64,000 nucleotides of DNA from Saxidomus purpurata (lineage: Eukaryota > Mollusca > Bivalvia > Venerida > Veneridae): NCBI GenBank assembly GCA_022818135.1, contig JAFMSR010000015.1:30652193-30716192 (forward strand), written 5' to 3'. Below, piece by piece: positions 36,601-48,804 of the stretch. The notes beneath the pieces are model-generated. The model saw only the letters and a list, made by a program, of their open reading frames with translations. It was not told where the DNA came from and did no database searches. Each line of letters opens with the position of its first letter. The stretch's first letter is position 1. A program made the translations under genes and the position numbers.

Positions 36601-36985
36601 TAATCAAAGTTTCATCTGGATAGGGATGTAACAACATAATTTCTTTTATTTTTTTTATTAGCAAAGTAATCAAGTTTTGTAATTACAGGTACTTTAACAC
36701 GTTAAAATGTTCTAATAACTTTAATTTTACTAGCCCATTAATCTATACTTACCAAACAGTCATTACTGGTAACAATGGCGCTAATATATTTATCTGAATG
36801 GACGTATCAAAATAATCTTGCCATTACATGAGGTAATTCCATACTGTAATAGTGACCTTAGTTGCCGTAGGTATTTTAGTCAAATCAAATTGGTGGGACT
36901 CTCTGTTCCTGAGATCCAGATGATTTCTGGTTACAATATATAGGGCAATTCCGGGACTGACATGTTTCCACTAGCTTCACTGGTT
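33665..36985. other. Non-coding or uncertain
   Basis: No recognisable gene. A minus-strand stretch at 35392-35240 is open for about 50 codons after a TTTGTAG acceptor, and 34819 carries a good plus-strand donor (CACAAG then GTAAGT). Neither can be linked to a protein family. Confidence 0.35.
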
Positions 36986-36989
36986 AACA

Positions 36990-37165
36990 GTCATTTTCAA
37001 TCTAAGAAGTTTTACTGTAATTTTACTCTGTAAAACCAGAATCGAATTCATAAGCAGTATAGTTATTTATTTTGTTCTTTTGAAGATAAATCGTCTGCCG
37101 GAGATTAGAAGGAACAGAGGTCCAATTATATTTCTATGGTGCCATACGATGAATCAGATAAAATA
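36990..37165 (+). repeat. Duplicated block, copy 1
   Basis: 'AAGTTTTACTGTAATTTTAC', 'GAAGATA' and 'TTTCTATGGTGCCATACGAT' occur here and at 38465-38650 in the same order and direction. It is either a dispersed repeat or a local duplication. Confidence 0.6.
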
Positions 37166-37169
37166 AAAT

Positions 37170-38460
37170 GTAGCTCACACATGCTAATATAAAGAGCAAA
37201 CTGCAATAATTTCTGATTAACCTGTAGTTTTTTTCCATGTTCAACTGTTTTTTGCTTCACTGCGAATATTCTTTTCTTTCATCTACAAAGACACAGTGCT
37301 GCTTTCGACTATAAAATGCTATGTTCATCAACGGATAATACTTTCTCTTTTTTGGCGTTAACTTTGTCATAAAAGTTGTATTTGACTAATTACTGTTGAA
37401 CACTTAGCATATAATTTTGTAAACCATACAATGATTTCATAATTTTTGGAAAATTAGTAACATGCGTTTTTCTGTGACTGACTTATCTTACTGTAACGAA
37501 AGGTATTTAACGTTTTCTGCTCATTTCACCGTTTGCAGTATGAACATCAATTGCCGGACATTGTATGCAATTTTTTGCATCGGTACCCGACACATTTTCC
37601 TCAATATTTTCTAAAAATAGGGATTACTTTTATATGTAATAGACTAATTAGATTTATAAACATAATACATTATTATTCCAGTATTGTTGTATATATAATA
37701 GGTTCTCGTCCTTATTTGGTAAAAATGGTAGCAAGCTTCAAGAAAGATATGAAATATGTTACCTAAATCGGGTTTCTTGGCATTTCTATTAATCCTCCAA
37801 ACATAGCTAACTAGAACTACTGTCATCCTGAATACCCCCCCTACCGCTTTGAAATGGCAAGGCCCAATTCATGACCTAGGAAACATAAAAGGGTATTACT
37901 AGATGACTAACCTCATGCCAAATTGATAATGAGTATTGTAGATCAAAGGAATCTGAAGTTATTGGGTTTTCGGACCATGCTTTTTGAGTCAAGGCCCCTG
38001 TACCTTAACCTTTGATCCAGTGACCTATAATAGTTTCATCTACTAGTCATGTCTGTTCTCCAAGATTAAAAACATAATTTGTTTTAAAGTTTTCTTACTT
38101 ATTCAGCCAAAATAATAGGCCTTTGTAAATACATTTGCCTTTAAGACGATTAAGACCTGCGAATTACATTAAGTGGCCATTAATCTATAGTTACTAAACA
38201 ATCAATTAACATTTTTTTCTGATGACTCTGGGTCAAAAAAAATCATGCGTTATTGAGGCGAGAGCAAGAAATAATTTGACGAACTCGGAGTTGCGGCAGG
38301 TACATCTGGAACCAAATCGACTTGGCGGACCGCACAAGCTGCCTCCAGTATACTCCATGGTGATTTTGTGTGCGTGGATATAATAGAGAAATTCGGGTTG
38401 CCGTAACATTTGAGTCTCTCACGAGCTATCCGGGGTTCTCGGGTTATCCATGCTCGATTT
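37170..38460. other. Non-coding spacer
   Basis: No exon or RNA gene can be supported. The 38250-38460 part is more GC-rich but has no recognised domain. Confidence 0.35.
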
Positions 38461-38464
38461 AATA

Positions 38465-38660
38465 TAAGTTTTACTGTAATTTTACTTGGCAGAAATGGTG
38501 CGTGGCCTACTGAATCCACCAAGGAGGTTTTCTGGCAGGAGTCGTAGTTCAAAAAGACACGTTGTTCGGTTTGAAGATATATTGTCGACTGTAAAGTATA
38601 TAGTGAGACAGTTGACGGTCCATTATTTCTATGGTGCCATACGATGAATCAGATAGAGAT
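38465..38660 (+). repeat. Duplicated block, copy 2
   Basis: It repeats the word order of 36990-37165, ending in the shared 'ATGGTGCCATACGATGAATC'. Confidence 0.6.
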
Positions 38661-39037
38661 AGAGATATGGAATTACCTCGTGTATGCAAATGTACGATAT
38701 GTATAATTAGTTATATTCTAGTACCTGATTTCGTATTTCCATGTCATACATAAACAAATTTAGTGTTACGAATATCTTTTGAGCAAATGGACTGCAGACT
38801 AAAAGCACGTACACAAAATGACAGTTTTACATTGCGTGGCTTATTGTTTTCAGATCAAGCGATATTATGTTACCAGAACTGTTGCATATTTAATATGGAA
38901 CTTGTACATGTCAGTCATTGTATTATTCCTGGATCGACTTACCGAGCCTTTTGAAAAGAGTATGCAAAGTCATAAAGGAATTATAAGCGTGTTTTGATCA
39001 ATAATGTTCGTGAATTATTCAGTTCGGAAAGGATTAA

Positions 39038-39392
39038 AGCGGCTCTTTCTCTGATTAAAATGTTATAAATCCTCTAAATTATATACATTTATCAATTATA
39101 AAATATACTAGTAAATTATAGAATAAACAACATATGTCAAATGAAAATCAACGTAGCAAGTTTTGAAAAATTTTGAAAATGTTTATGAGTTTGGTTTTAC
39201 GGCACTACTACGTACACTATATTTTTAGACTGGGATTCAAAAACATTTGTATAATTTGGTAGCGTATTTTACACAAATATAGTTTACAGGAATGTTTACA
39301 AAAACCTTTTATTCGATTTTTCGTTCTAAAAAAAATAATTTCTGACACTTCAAAGAACTTATTTTCTCAACAAAATCTAAGAGCGGGCCGCT
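39038..39392 (+). mobile_element. AGC-type TTAA MITE, copy 3
   Basis: TTAA flanks lie at 39034-39037 and 39393-39396, with diverged ends (AGCGGCTCTTTCTCTGA / AGAGCGGGCCGCT). The internal 'TTTTACGGCACTACTACG' landmark and 'TTTGGTAGCGTATTTT' are retained. It is older than the copies at 32.3 and 58.0 kb. Confidence 0.8.
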
Positions 39393-39690
39393 TTAAAAGC
39401 TTTATGTTACTCTATCTAAAATTCATGGCTTTTAGTTTCCATTTGTTTCTAAATGTTTTATTAACAGAGTTTCAATTATTATAATAGAACAAACAGATAT
39501 AATATACTTTACGGTCTATCGAATTGTTACATCTCTCCTAACATGTCCGCTTCTATTTCTGGCATTACAAATTTATCGAAGGGAAAACATTCAGTTGGAA
39601 TAGTGTTACCAGCTTTCTTGACACTTACATAATATAACACAATTACTACAATTATTTCTAGGTTACATAGAAAAATATGTAAAAAAAACA

Positions 39691-42600
39691 ATGCGCAATT
39701 TGCGATACAGATTTATGTTTTTATTTATTCAATTGTGTGTGTGTTTTTATTTTTGGAAAACTGTTGATGCAAAAACTGTTTCATATTCTAACTCTGCTTT
39801 GGATATAGAATTATGCTCAAGACATGTTACTTCAGTCAGTTACAAAACCTGTATGGATATCTTTGAAAGTAAAATATACAGTTCGAACGTTATGGTTTAT
39901 AACAGACGATTTCTACTTTGTAGCCTTTGCTACGTATCAGAAGGGCTCAATATAAATAAAACACCAGGGTCAATAGTAGTTCATGATCCGTCTGCAGGTA
40001 AGAATGTACAGTCTTTTTTTCACTACTGTTTCGGAGAAAATTCTATAACTCTCAAATCGCGACTACAGAAAACTAACAATGTTTCACGAGACTTTAAGTA
40101 AATTTTCTCAGCTTACATTCTGGATCTACGGAAAATTAAAACAAACAAGGTCAGGCCACATCACATTGATTATTTATCCCCCCGCCGAAGGCTAAGGGGA
40201 TATTAGAAATGGTCTCCGTCCGTCCTTCCGTCCCAATTTTGTCCGGAGCATAACTCGAAAAGTACTTGAGGGATTTTCTTCAAACTTCATACACTGACAG
40301 AGCACATTGGGAGGAAGTGCAGTGTGTAAGAACAATAACTCTACCTTGCCTACTTTTAGAGTTATTCCCCTTTATCAGATTTACTTGAAAAACTTTGTCC
40401 GAAGCATAACTCCAAAAGTACTTGAGGGATTTTCTTCAAACTTAATACACTGACATAGCACATTGGTAGGAAGTGAAGTGTGCAAGAACAATAACTCTAC
40501 CTTGCCTACTTTTAGAGTTATTCCCCTTTATCAGATTTACTTTAAAAGTTTTGTCCAGAGCATAACTCCAAAAGTACTTGAGGGATTTACTTCAAACTTA
40601 ATATACTGACATAGCACATTGGCAGGAAGTGCACTGTGCAAGAACAATAACTCTACCTTGCCTACTTTTAGAGTTATTCCCTTTATCAGATTTACCTGTC
40701 CGAAGCAAACTCCAAAAAGTACTTGAGGGATTTTCTTCAAACTTAATACACTGACATAGCACATTGGTAGGAAGTGCAGTGTGCAAGAACAATAACTCTA
40801 CCTTGCCTACTTTTAGAGTTATTCCCCTTTGTCAGATTTGCTTTAAAAGTTTTGTCCAGAGCACAACTCCAAAAGTACTTGAGGGATTTACTTCAAACTT
40901 AAAGGTCCACTACTAAGCAAAAATTAAGTGACAGTTATTTCAATGGCAAGTACATTACCTTATGCAAGACACTGAATAATGAAGATTGTCCGGTTAAAAT
41001 ATACAGAAAGTGTTTGGAACACGAAGAAAAGTATGTATATCATGTTGAAATCTCAGTGATTTGACAAAATGGCCACCCAGGTCTTTTTAACTTTCTTCAT
41101 AATGCATAGGTGTACAAATAAGTGTACATGTACTGTGGTTTATTTAGAATTTCTACATACCAACTTTCATTTTTTATTAAAAATAACTGATTTCTGTGTT
41201 TTTAAAGTATATTTTAATTTTCGCTTTCCTTAGTATTGGACCTTTAATACACTGATATAGCACATTGGTAGGAAGTGCCTTCTTTTAGAGTTATTCCCCT
41301 TTATCAGATTTACTTTAAAAGTTTTGTCCAGAGCATAACTCCAAAAGTACTTGAGGGATTTTCTTCAAACTTAATACACTGACATAGCACATTGGTAGGA
41401 AGTGCAGTGAACAAGAACAATAACTCTACCATGCCTACTTTTAGAGTATTCTATAATTTATTAAAAAGTTTTGTCCAGTACCTAACTCAAAATGAACATT
41501 AATGGATTTTTTGCAAACTTATATACTGTCATTGCACTATTCGTTTGCAACTGTACTTGCAAGAACTATAACTCTACCATGTACTTTAACAGTTATTCCT
41601 TTGTCAGATTGCTTTAATAAGTTTTGTCCATATCACCAACTCCAAAATGTACTTGAGGATTTACCAACCTTAAGGTCAACTTCTACCCAAAAATTAAGTG
41701 ACAGTTATTTCAATGAACATGGTCTTATTTTCCTTATGCAAGACACTGAATACTCAAGATTGTTGGTTAAAATTTGTAAGTTTTTGGAACAGAAAAAAGT
41801 ATCAATATCATGTTGAAATCTCAGTGATTTGTCAAATGGCCACCAAGCTTTTTAACTTTCTTCATAGTGCATAGGGTAAAAATAAAGGTACATGTACTGT
41901 GGTTTATTTGAATTTTTACTACCAACTTTCAGTTTTTATAAACTAACTGATTTTTGTTTTTAAGAATTTTAATAACTTTCCTTAGTTGGGCCTTTAATAC
42001 ACTGATATACACATTGGTAGGAAGTGCCTTCTTTTAGAGTATTCCCCTTGATCAGATACTTTAAAAGTTTTGTCCAGAGCATAACTCCAAAAGATTGACG
42101 GGTTTTCTTCAAACATACCCTGACTTAGATTGGTAGCACGGGAGTATGAACAATAATTCTTCCTTCTACTTTTACAAGTAAGAAAAACATACCTATACTT
42201 TTAATTGCTTTTTTTTTTACAAAACTTTTCACCTTATCATCACTTACTGAAAACTGTACTCAGCATGATAACTGTAACGACTAACTGTTTCTCTCTCTCG
42301 AAAAATGTCGAAAATTTTCTTTTTTATCGTAACTTGTCCATCTGGAGTGCAGTCGCTTTAAAGTAAAGGCTGCGGAAGAGCGAATGCTTTTTTTAAGTTT
42401 TATTTTTGACTTCTTAAAATTTCACAGGCGAGGGGTACAGTTCTTTAAACTATTTTCTCAACATTTCACATGGCGGGTCCAGTATATTATTTTTTTGGAT
42501 GCTATAACCTTTTTTTTCTGAAAATGTAACAAGTACCCATATTATAAATCACAATCATATATTCTTCCTTTGTATGGAGTTAGAGACAAGGTCAAAAGGG

Positions 42601-45600
42601 GTATTTATTTAATATGTAATTACCAAAACCTGTACAATATGGTCATAACTTTTCCATGGCACCATAACGTAAGTAAGTATTTCATGATCTAGGTCAGTTA
42701 AGGATAATTTTGACATCTGTTTTCAAAAAAGTACATGTGGTCAAAACTTCAGCACTGTAGATTTAAAAGCAAAGAAGTTGGTCAGCCGGTCATAATCGGG
42801 GTCATTTAGAAATAATTTTGACATCTGAATGCAAAACTGTACACATTGTCGAAATTTCAGCACTGTGGACAAAAAAAACCAGAGAAGTGGGTCAGACGGT
42901 CATGATCAAGGTCAGAAGAAAGCAATTTAAAAAGCTTGGAAGATGTTTTCTCACCAGCCACTGAGCTTTGGGATTATTGTTATTTATGTCAGTACTAAGG
43001 ATAAATTCGATATATTTCGTTGTAATGTCTTCACAAATTCTCAAATTGTATTTTGGAACAGCTATCATAATGCCTTGATTTTGTACTAAACACGAACTAA
43101 AACTGTCAAATTGGTGTGTGTTCAAATTGAAGAAATTTAAACACTTCATGAAATGTCTTTGAATATTCAAACTGATACACCGATAGATTGCAGTTGAGAG
43201 ATTATATGTCTTCATCTTACAAACATTTTGTCATGTTCAACTCCCATCAAAAAATGTTGGAATTCCATGTATTAAGTCACGAAACACCTAATTATCTGTT
43301 TTTTTCATATGCAAAAAGTCAATATATCAATATTTTTATTGCATTTGCATTATAACAATGTAATAACAGAATCTGAAAAGGTCGACAGAAGCGCAGAAAT
43401 ATTAGTTTGCATGAGAAATGTTGGTACTGTATATAAAAGAAAAATGAAAAAAAAAAAAATAATATTGTGCTGTTGTTGAATTTCCCATTTTTATTTTGAC
43501 TTGTACTATATACAGAAATTCAAATATTTATGACGATTAGAAAGTCTTTCCCTATTAGCACAACAAGATATTTTGAAACGTTGATTTTTTAAAAGTATGC
43601 ATGTCAATCATGCACTGGTCGAAACAAGACATAATTTACATTGCAAACCAGTTAATTTTCGAGTCATTTCTATGCAAACACGCCACAAAACAACTTTAAA
43701 GCTGAAACAGTTAAAAAATAAACATCGATTATTTAATTATATAATTATACCAGAAAATATAGGAAGAAGTAAGAACAGGAATAAAATGGCGACTTAAGTC
43801 AAAACTGTTCATTTAATTCAGTTAAAGTATTCCAGATGGAATCAATCTCGAAGAGAGAGAGGCAATGTGGAATTATTTGTCTTGCCTATGTATCCTACAT
43901 GGTAGGAATCGAACACGGGGCCCTTCGACCCTGGGGCGAACGCGCTACCACTGCGCCACGGCGGCTCTGTAATTCGATATAATGATATTTAATAAATGAA
44001 AAAATGATCAAATAATAAATAATCTATGGCTTGGAGTGCATTATCGAAATTTAAACACTGCACGGATGTGATGTGCCGGCTTGAATAATTGACTAAGGCG
44101 ATGACCGAGTGAATTATTACGTAGGCACATTACCGACGGGAAATGCTTCAGTTTCGATAAAGCACAACAAGCCATAGATTATTTCGATTCTTAGAAGCCG
44201 CATGTATAAAAACTGTCGTCGTAACTACTACGGATCTTTTTTCAGTTCTGTGGTTATGAGTGATTGGATATAAATAGTGGCTGTTGGAACTCACTCCAAT
44301 ATTTCGGGCCATCATTCAAGACATCATACAGGCAATGTGTTATACATATGTACACACTTATGTTTAATTAAATCATCTAATAAAGAAAGTACATGACTTT
44401 GATAGTAAGCAGAAGATGTCGGGACTAACAACGCGCACAATCGACTTAAATGCGTACCGACAAACTGAAAGTGTACAACCTTTTTACGTGAAACAATGAC
44501 GTCAGTGGGATGACGTAACCGTTTTCATTCATTGTTTTGTCTGGTTAGTCCTGAAATTTATTGGCCCCGTAAAACAAGATGAGGGATATGTTAGGGCCAA
44601 TCTGTCAAAATTAAAACACATTTTTAGTTTCTAAAACACAACTGTTTTATGCGACTGCTATATTTATACGGATATGACTTCTATTTCTATGTTTCATTTT
44701 CTGCGCGGGAGTAAATTATAAAAGTCGTAAGGAGTTAGTTCCAAATCCGAGGCTTCAGCCTGCTTTTCCGAGTGCTTGAATCATATTGAAGCACTCCGAT
44801 TGACTATAGAGATATACCATATTAGAATAATACTTAATATTTAAACTTATACCGATATACTATTACCAAACAGTTGCAAAACTATTTAATCGTGTATAAA
44901 ACAGGCTGTAGCCAAACAGTAAACGAGAGATGAGATTTCTGGACATTCGAAGCACGTGCCCACTTTTTATCATTATGTAACAAATCGATGGTTTTAGTGT
45001 TTACTGAAATTTTCGGACGACTAGTCCAGGAATGGGTTGGTCTTTGACTATTGCAACTAATTCTTTTAGGGTTAATTTCAAATTGTATACGTTCTGAACT
45101 CGGCTGATGTTTAAAAGCGTTTGTTTTACTTTTAAATGTTTCGCCAATTCTTTATCACTCCTGTTAACAGCATGCACCATTTCATTCAATATTCTTACAT
45201 GGCTCGACCTGTCTTTCCGTGAAACAAAGAAGGATATTTAATGTTAAAAAAATCTTGAATAAATAACAGTTGATCATAAGGACTGTTTACAGGTACCTCA
45301 GTATAACGGCACTAATGAGCATGATAAAGAATAAAATGTACGTTTATTTTTCGTGATATTTTGTCACGTAAGTAACAAATGGATATATATATATAATGGT
45401 AATCGCCTAATTATTATGAGCTTCTAGTATAAATTAACCTGTTCCGAAAGATGTCAACAAATTTGAACGAAAATGCACGGAACACATAACACCATTGTCA
45501 TGCTGAAATAGTATACCTTTTCACCTTTCATGTTTGTAACAAAGTGAAGTTATTTGACAGAGTAAACAAGTAACTTACAAATCAAAAACGTATAAAAACA

Positions 45601-45898
45601 AACTGAAAAATAAACAAAATATATGTAGATATATAACATAATTTGGTACATTTTATTTTAGACACAACATTGACAAACCTGGCGCTTGGTAAGCCATCGT
45701 CCCAGAGCTCCACATTTAGCGACGCTGTTTCAAGTATTGCTGTTGATGGCATTTGGGATTCGAACATGAACCCACGACCTTATAAATGCACGAACACGAA
45801 CACAAATCAAGACTCTCAAGACAACTGGTGGATGGTAGACTTAGAAGACATATATCAAATTTCAATTCTGGTAATCTTAAACAGGGGAGATTGCTGTT
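39691..45898 (+). CDS. Gene 2: secreted PAN-like / F5/8C protein, partial
   Basis: Exon 1 is 39691-39997 and the next identified exon is 45662-45898; the phases agree (1 and 1). Exon 1 starts at an ATG followed by a hydrophobic leader ('FMFLFIQLCVCFYFW') and a PAN-like Cys pattern (ELCSRH, YKTCMD, 'MVYNRRFLLCSLC'). The donor is CTGCAG then GTAAGA. The 237-base exon (acceptor TTTTAG, donor TGCTGTT then GTAAGT) encodes 'NLALGKPSSQSS', 'AVDG', 'DNWWMVDLEDIYQISILVIL' and 'NRGDCC', the first half of an F5/8C fucolectin domain. It is a paralogue of gene 1 in opposite orientation. The second half-domain exon is not found downstream. An 11-kb foldback structure starts 320 bases on. The gene is either broken or its end lies outside the window. 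Confidence 0.65.
40903..41243. mobile_element. 341-bp AGGTCC-type TTAA MITE in the tandem array
   Basis: The ends are AGGTCCACTACTAAG and CTTAGTATTGGACCT, inverted with one or two mismatches. TTAA lies on both sides (40899-40902, 41244-41247). The array unit supplies the empty site 'CAAACTTAATACACTGACA'. A TA duplication with one more terminal base fits equally well, but TTAA + AGG resembles the known T2/Kolobok terminus. Confidence 0.8.
41674..41993. mobile_element. Decayed duplicate of the AGGTCC MITE
   Basis: The body words 'AAAATTAAGTGACAGTTATT' and 'GTACATGTACTGTGGTTTAT' match the MITE at 40903. It is flanked by the same array sequence on both sides, so it arose by tandem duplication of array plus MITE and not by a new insertion. 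It has many small deletions. Confidence 0.75.
42640..42915 (+). repeat. ~115-bp tandem repeat, about two units
   Basis: 'AATTTTGACATCTG', 'GTACATGTGGTCAAAACTTC' against 'GTACACATTGTCGAAATTTC', 'CAGCACTGT' and 'GGTCAGCCGGTCATAATC' against 'GGTCAGACGGTCATGATC' alternate in order. It is a dispersed invertebrate-type repeat. Confidence 0.65.
42920..43860. other. Gene 2 intron 1, no feature recognised
   Basis: AT-rich, with an A run at 43449-43460. Open frames here have no domain character. Confidence 0.4.
43885..43970 (-). repeat. tRNA-like sequence (SINE head or tRNA pseudogene)
   Basis: The minus strand reads GCCGCCGTGGCGCAGTGGTA, an A-box and D-arm, and later GTGTTCGATTCC, a B-box. The acceptor halves do not pair and the T-stem is poor, so it is unlikely to be a working tRNA. 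Confidence 0.6.
44020..44320. mobile_element. Foldback MITE, copy 2 (inverted relative to copy 1)
   Basis: The palindromic core lies at 44022-44182 with ends 'AATCTATGGCTTGGAGTGC' and 'CAACAAGCCATAGATT'. The flank out to 44310 matches, in reverse complement, 9925-10045 of the first copy, including 'GTGGCTGTTGGAACTCACTC'. Confidence 0.75.
44325..45655. other. Gene 2 intron 1, distal part
   Basis: No exon is recognised before the F5/8C exon. A minus-strand frame at about 45.2-45.0 kb ('SDKELAKHLKV', 'NLKLTLKELVAIVKDQ') has mild protein character but no family match or splice context. A TATATATATA run lies near 45382. Confidence 0.35.
45662..45898 (+). CDS. Gene 2 F5/8C half-domain exon
   Basis: This 237-base phase 1-1 exon ends right after 'NRGDCC', the same intron position as in gene 1. 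It carries the A-x-G-K, A-V-D-G and W-W-x-V-D-L signatures. Confidence 0.85.
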
Positions 45899-46216
45899 GT
45901 AAGTATATGACAGAATATTGCAGATTGATGAGAACATTAGTTAATTAGCACAAATTACAAATCTGAATAGAAACGCGGCCATTTGATTATAACGAGAGTT
46001 AAGATTAAGATAAAATCAGGAAGTAAAACAGTAACTTAAAGCAGATTTTGAGTATGTATGTAAGTACTTCAATACTTGAATGGATAGATAATTACGTGTC
46101 TCACGTGTTTTGCAGAAACTTTCGAAGTCAAGGCTTTTAAAAGAGTGACTAAATGAAATGTTACCGTACATGATATATAAAAGATTATTTTAAAGCTTTT
46201 TAATCTGTATGTGTCG

Positions 46217-47415
46217 ATGTCCGTGAAGTTGGCGGCCTAGCGGCCTAGCGGCGTAAAGTTAGCGGCCCAGCGGCCTAGCGGCCTAGCGGCCTAGCGGCGT
46301 GAAGCTGGCGGCCTAGCAACGTGAATTTGGCGGCCTAGCGGCCTGGCGGCCTAACGGCGTGAACTTAGCGGCCTAGCGGCGTGAACTTGACGGCCCAACG
46401 GCCTAGCGTCCTGACTTGATGGTCACTGAAATAAGTTCATTTTGCAAGCAGACACATTCAAAAAATTGTTTCATATTTAAAACACTAACAGACTTTCTTT
46501 ATTGATTTCTTCATCAACATAAAACCCCAGCAGCCCAACGGCCTTGCGGCCTAGCGGCCAAAAACTAAACATCTTTTTTTAACGTAAATATGGTATATTA
46601 GCTTCAAAACATCCTCAAAATAACACCCCAGCGGCCTGGCGGCATAGCGGCCTAGCGGCCTGGCGGCCTAGCGGCCAAACGATTAAACATTATAAGATAC
46701 TTGATTTCTTCTTTAAAATAACACCCCAGCGGCCTAGCGACCAAGCGACTAAACATCTTTTTAAACGTAAATATGGTATATTAGCTTTATACAATTTTGT
46801 TATAAGAAAATTGATTTCTTCTTCAAAATAACACCCCAGCGGCCTGGCAGCCTAGCGACCTAGCGGCCTGGCGGCCAAACGATTAAACATCTTTTTTAAA
46901 GAAAATATGGTATTTTAGCTTTATCCAATGTCGCTCATTCTACGATGAAAATATCACAGAAATACAAATTCGTTATAAGAAAATTGATTTCTTCTTACAA
47001 AAAAAAAAAAAAAAAAAACAACACCCCAGCGGCCTGGCGGCCAAACGACTAAACATCTTTTTTTTAACGAAAATATGGTGTATTAGCTTTATTTAATTTC
47101 GCTCATTCTGCGATAAAAATATCACAAAAATACAATTTCGTTATAAGAAAATTGATTTATTCATCAACATGAAACCCCATCAGCGTGGCGGCCTAGCGGC
47201 CTGGCGGCTAAACGACTAAACATATTTCTTTAAAGGAAAATATGGTATATTCACTTTATTCAATGTCGCGCGTTCTGCGTTTGAAATATAAAAAATACGA
47301 TTTCGTTATAAGAAAATTCATTTCTTCATCAACATAAAACCCCAGCGGCCTGGCGGCGTAGCGGCCAAACGACTAAGCACCTTTTTTAAAACGAAAATAT
47401 GGTATATTCACTAAA
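46217..47415 (+). repeat. Left arm: GGCCTAGCG 9-mer arrays and composite units
   Basis: The outer 210 bases are near-pure 9-bp repeats of the GGCCTAGCG/GGCCTGGCG type broken by 'GTGAAnTTGG'. Inward, about seven units alternate a short 9-mer run with a conserved spacer: 'AAACATCTTTTT', 'AAAATATGGTATATTAGCTT', 'TCGCTCATTCTGCGATAAAA', 'TTCGTTATAAGAAAATTGAT', 'TTCATCAACATAAAACCCCA'. An A run at 46999-47018 is low confidence. Confidence 0.85.
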
Positions 47416-47999
47416 CTTGGTTTGTATCATCCTTATATGGAACTATCTCAAGTTTGTTCACAGGAGTTTGCTTGATCATTTCTCTTGTGAGCGACAAATT
47501 CAAAATCCGCTCTATTACGTAAACTTGGGGCTATATAAAAATACTTATCATGAACATTGTATGTTCTAGCTGTATGTCATGAATTGTTACTATTTGTTTA
47601 ATAGTAATGAAATTACTGTTTGGTCATGTTGGTAGGAGTTCGATTGTGCACGACAGTCCGGGAAATACATAGAAAATAGAGTATTTTTAGTTCAGTTTTC
47701 ACAATTTGAAATTTAAAAAATATGTATGTCAAAATGTCATTTTTTAAACATCATTTGCTACGTTTTTGTCACCCTGGATATATGTGTCTGTTACTTAATT
47801 TTAATGATTATTGGTAATGTTGTAATCATTAATTCTCAAAACTCTTATGCTATTTTTAATACCTAGTCATTGTCGAATGTGATATTTAATTTTATTGATT
47901 TTATTTGTCGTACCATACCATGTATCTTATATGCTGAAAAAAATATATCTGCATGTATCTATATGGCATGTAAGACTCGAGTTTTAGCTCGACTATTCA

Positions 48000-48800
48000 A
48001 AGAGTAAGGAGGGGTATTGTCTTCACCCTGGCATTAGTGAAATTTCATAATATTTTCTTAAGTACTGCCTCTATCTTCAACAACTTTCATATATGGATTG
48101 GTCTTTATAAGGGACAGGCGTTTTTTGGTTCAGGGGCAGGTACCCTAAAGTCAAATTTACTAGGGTCCCCCTCCCCAATTATTTTTAGCCTCACCTGAAC
48201 CCTTTGGTTCCGGTGTGAGCTATTAGCATAGGGCAGATGGTCCGACATCCATATAATAATCCGTCGTTCATCTTCAACATTTGTACTTAAGACATCTTCT
48301 TTTCTAAAAGTATTGGTCAGAATTACAACAAGCTTAGTCTGTAGCAGCCATGTATTGTTGTATTGTATTGTATTGTGTTGTTAAAAGGTTCTGCTTGACC
48401 TCTTGTAGGGGCCTTTAGAGCTAAAACTTGAAAAAATAACTTTAAACAACTCCTCATGAACTAATTTATGGATCATCAACAAACTTGTCCTGTAACATTC
48501 TTGTATGGATCTCTCTCAAGACAGTGTGCCATAACATTAAGTTCATGGTCAAAAAGTCAGGTGAGAAACTTAGTCCCTCTTGTTTTTGTTTTTTACATTT
48601 TCATATTGTTTCTTAGTTTTTTAATAAATAATACAACAACCTTTTGGATCTACTGTTTTGTTTTTGAAACTGCAGTGCTGAAATCTGGACCAGGGGTACA
48701 GTTTTGCAAATTAATTATAGTATTTACTATGAATAACCATTTTTGGAGCAATGGTTTCCATGTGAGCCATATAGGGCCATCTTTACCCTCTTGTTACATA
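48000..48800 (+). repeat. Dispersed repeat inside the foldback interior
   Basis: 'TTTTAGCCTCACCTGAACCC', 'GGTGTGAGCTATTAGCATAG' and 'ATATAGGGCCATCTTTACCC' form a body of dispersed-repeat type. The last phrase recurs at about 54862. No protein-coding signal is seen. Confidence 0.5.
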
Positions 48801-48804
48801 ATTT

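Larger units (their letters stand above)
40180..42130 (+). repeat. ~160-bp tandem array with internal MITE and its duplication
   Basis: Units contain 'TTTTGTCCAGAGCATAACTC', 'AAAAGTACTTGAGGGATTTT' and 'AACAATAACTCTACCTTGCC', followed by 'TTTTAGAGTTATTCCCCTTT'. Clear units start near 40226, 40395, 40550, 40697, 40850, 41322 and 41470. The later units are visibly more decayed. The array lies within intron 1 of gene 2. Short frames in it are repeat by-products. Confidence 0.85.

Noticed and set aside
38250..38552. 100-codon minus-strand frame in a GC-richer stretch
   Set aside because: No domain, no splice partner, and the surroundings include a duplicated non-coding block.
40537..40792. Minus-strand open frames in the 160-bp array
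   Set aside because: The two frames are repeat-derived and mirror the unit period.
43885..43970. Functional tRNA gene
   Set aside because: A- and B-box-like sequences exist, but acceptor and T stems do not pair.
45001..45230. Minus-strand frame with leucine/lysine pattern
   Set aside because: No recognised family, and it lies in an intron of gene 2 with no supporting splice context.
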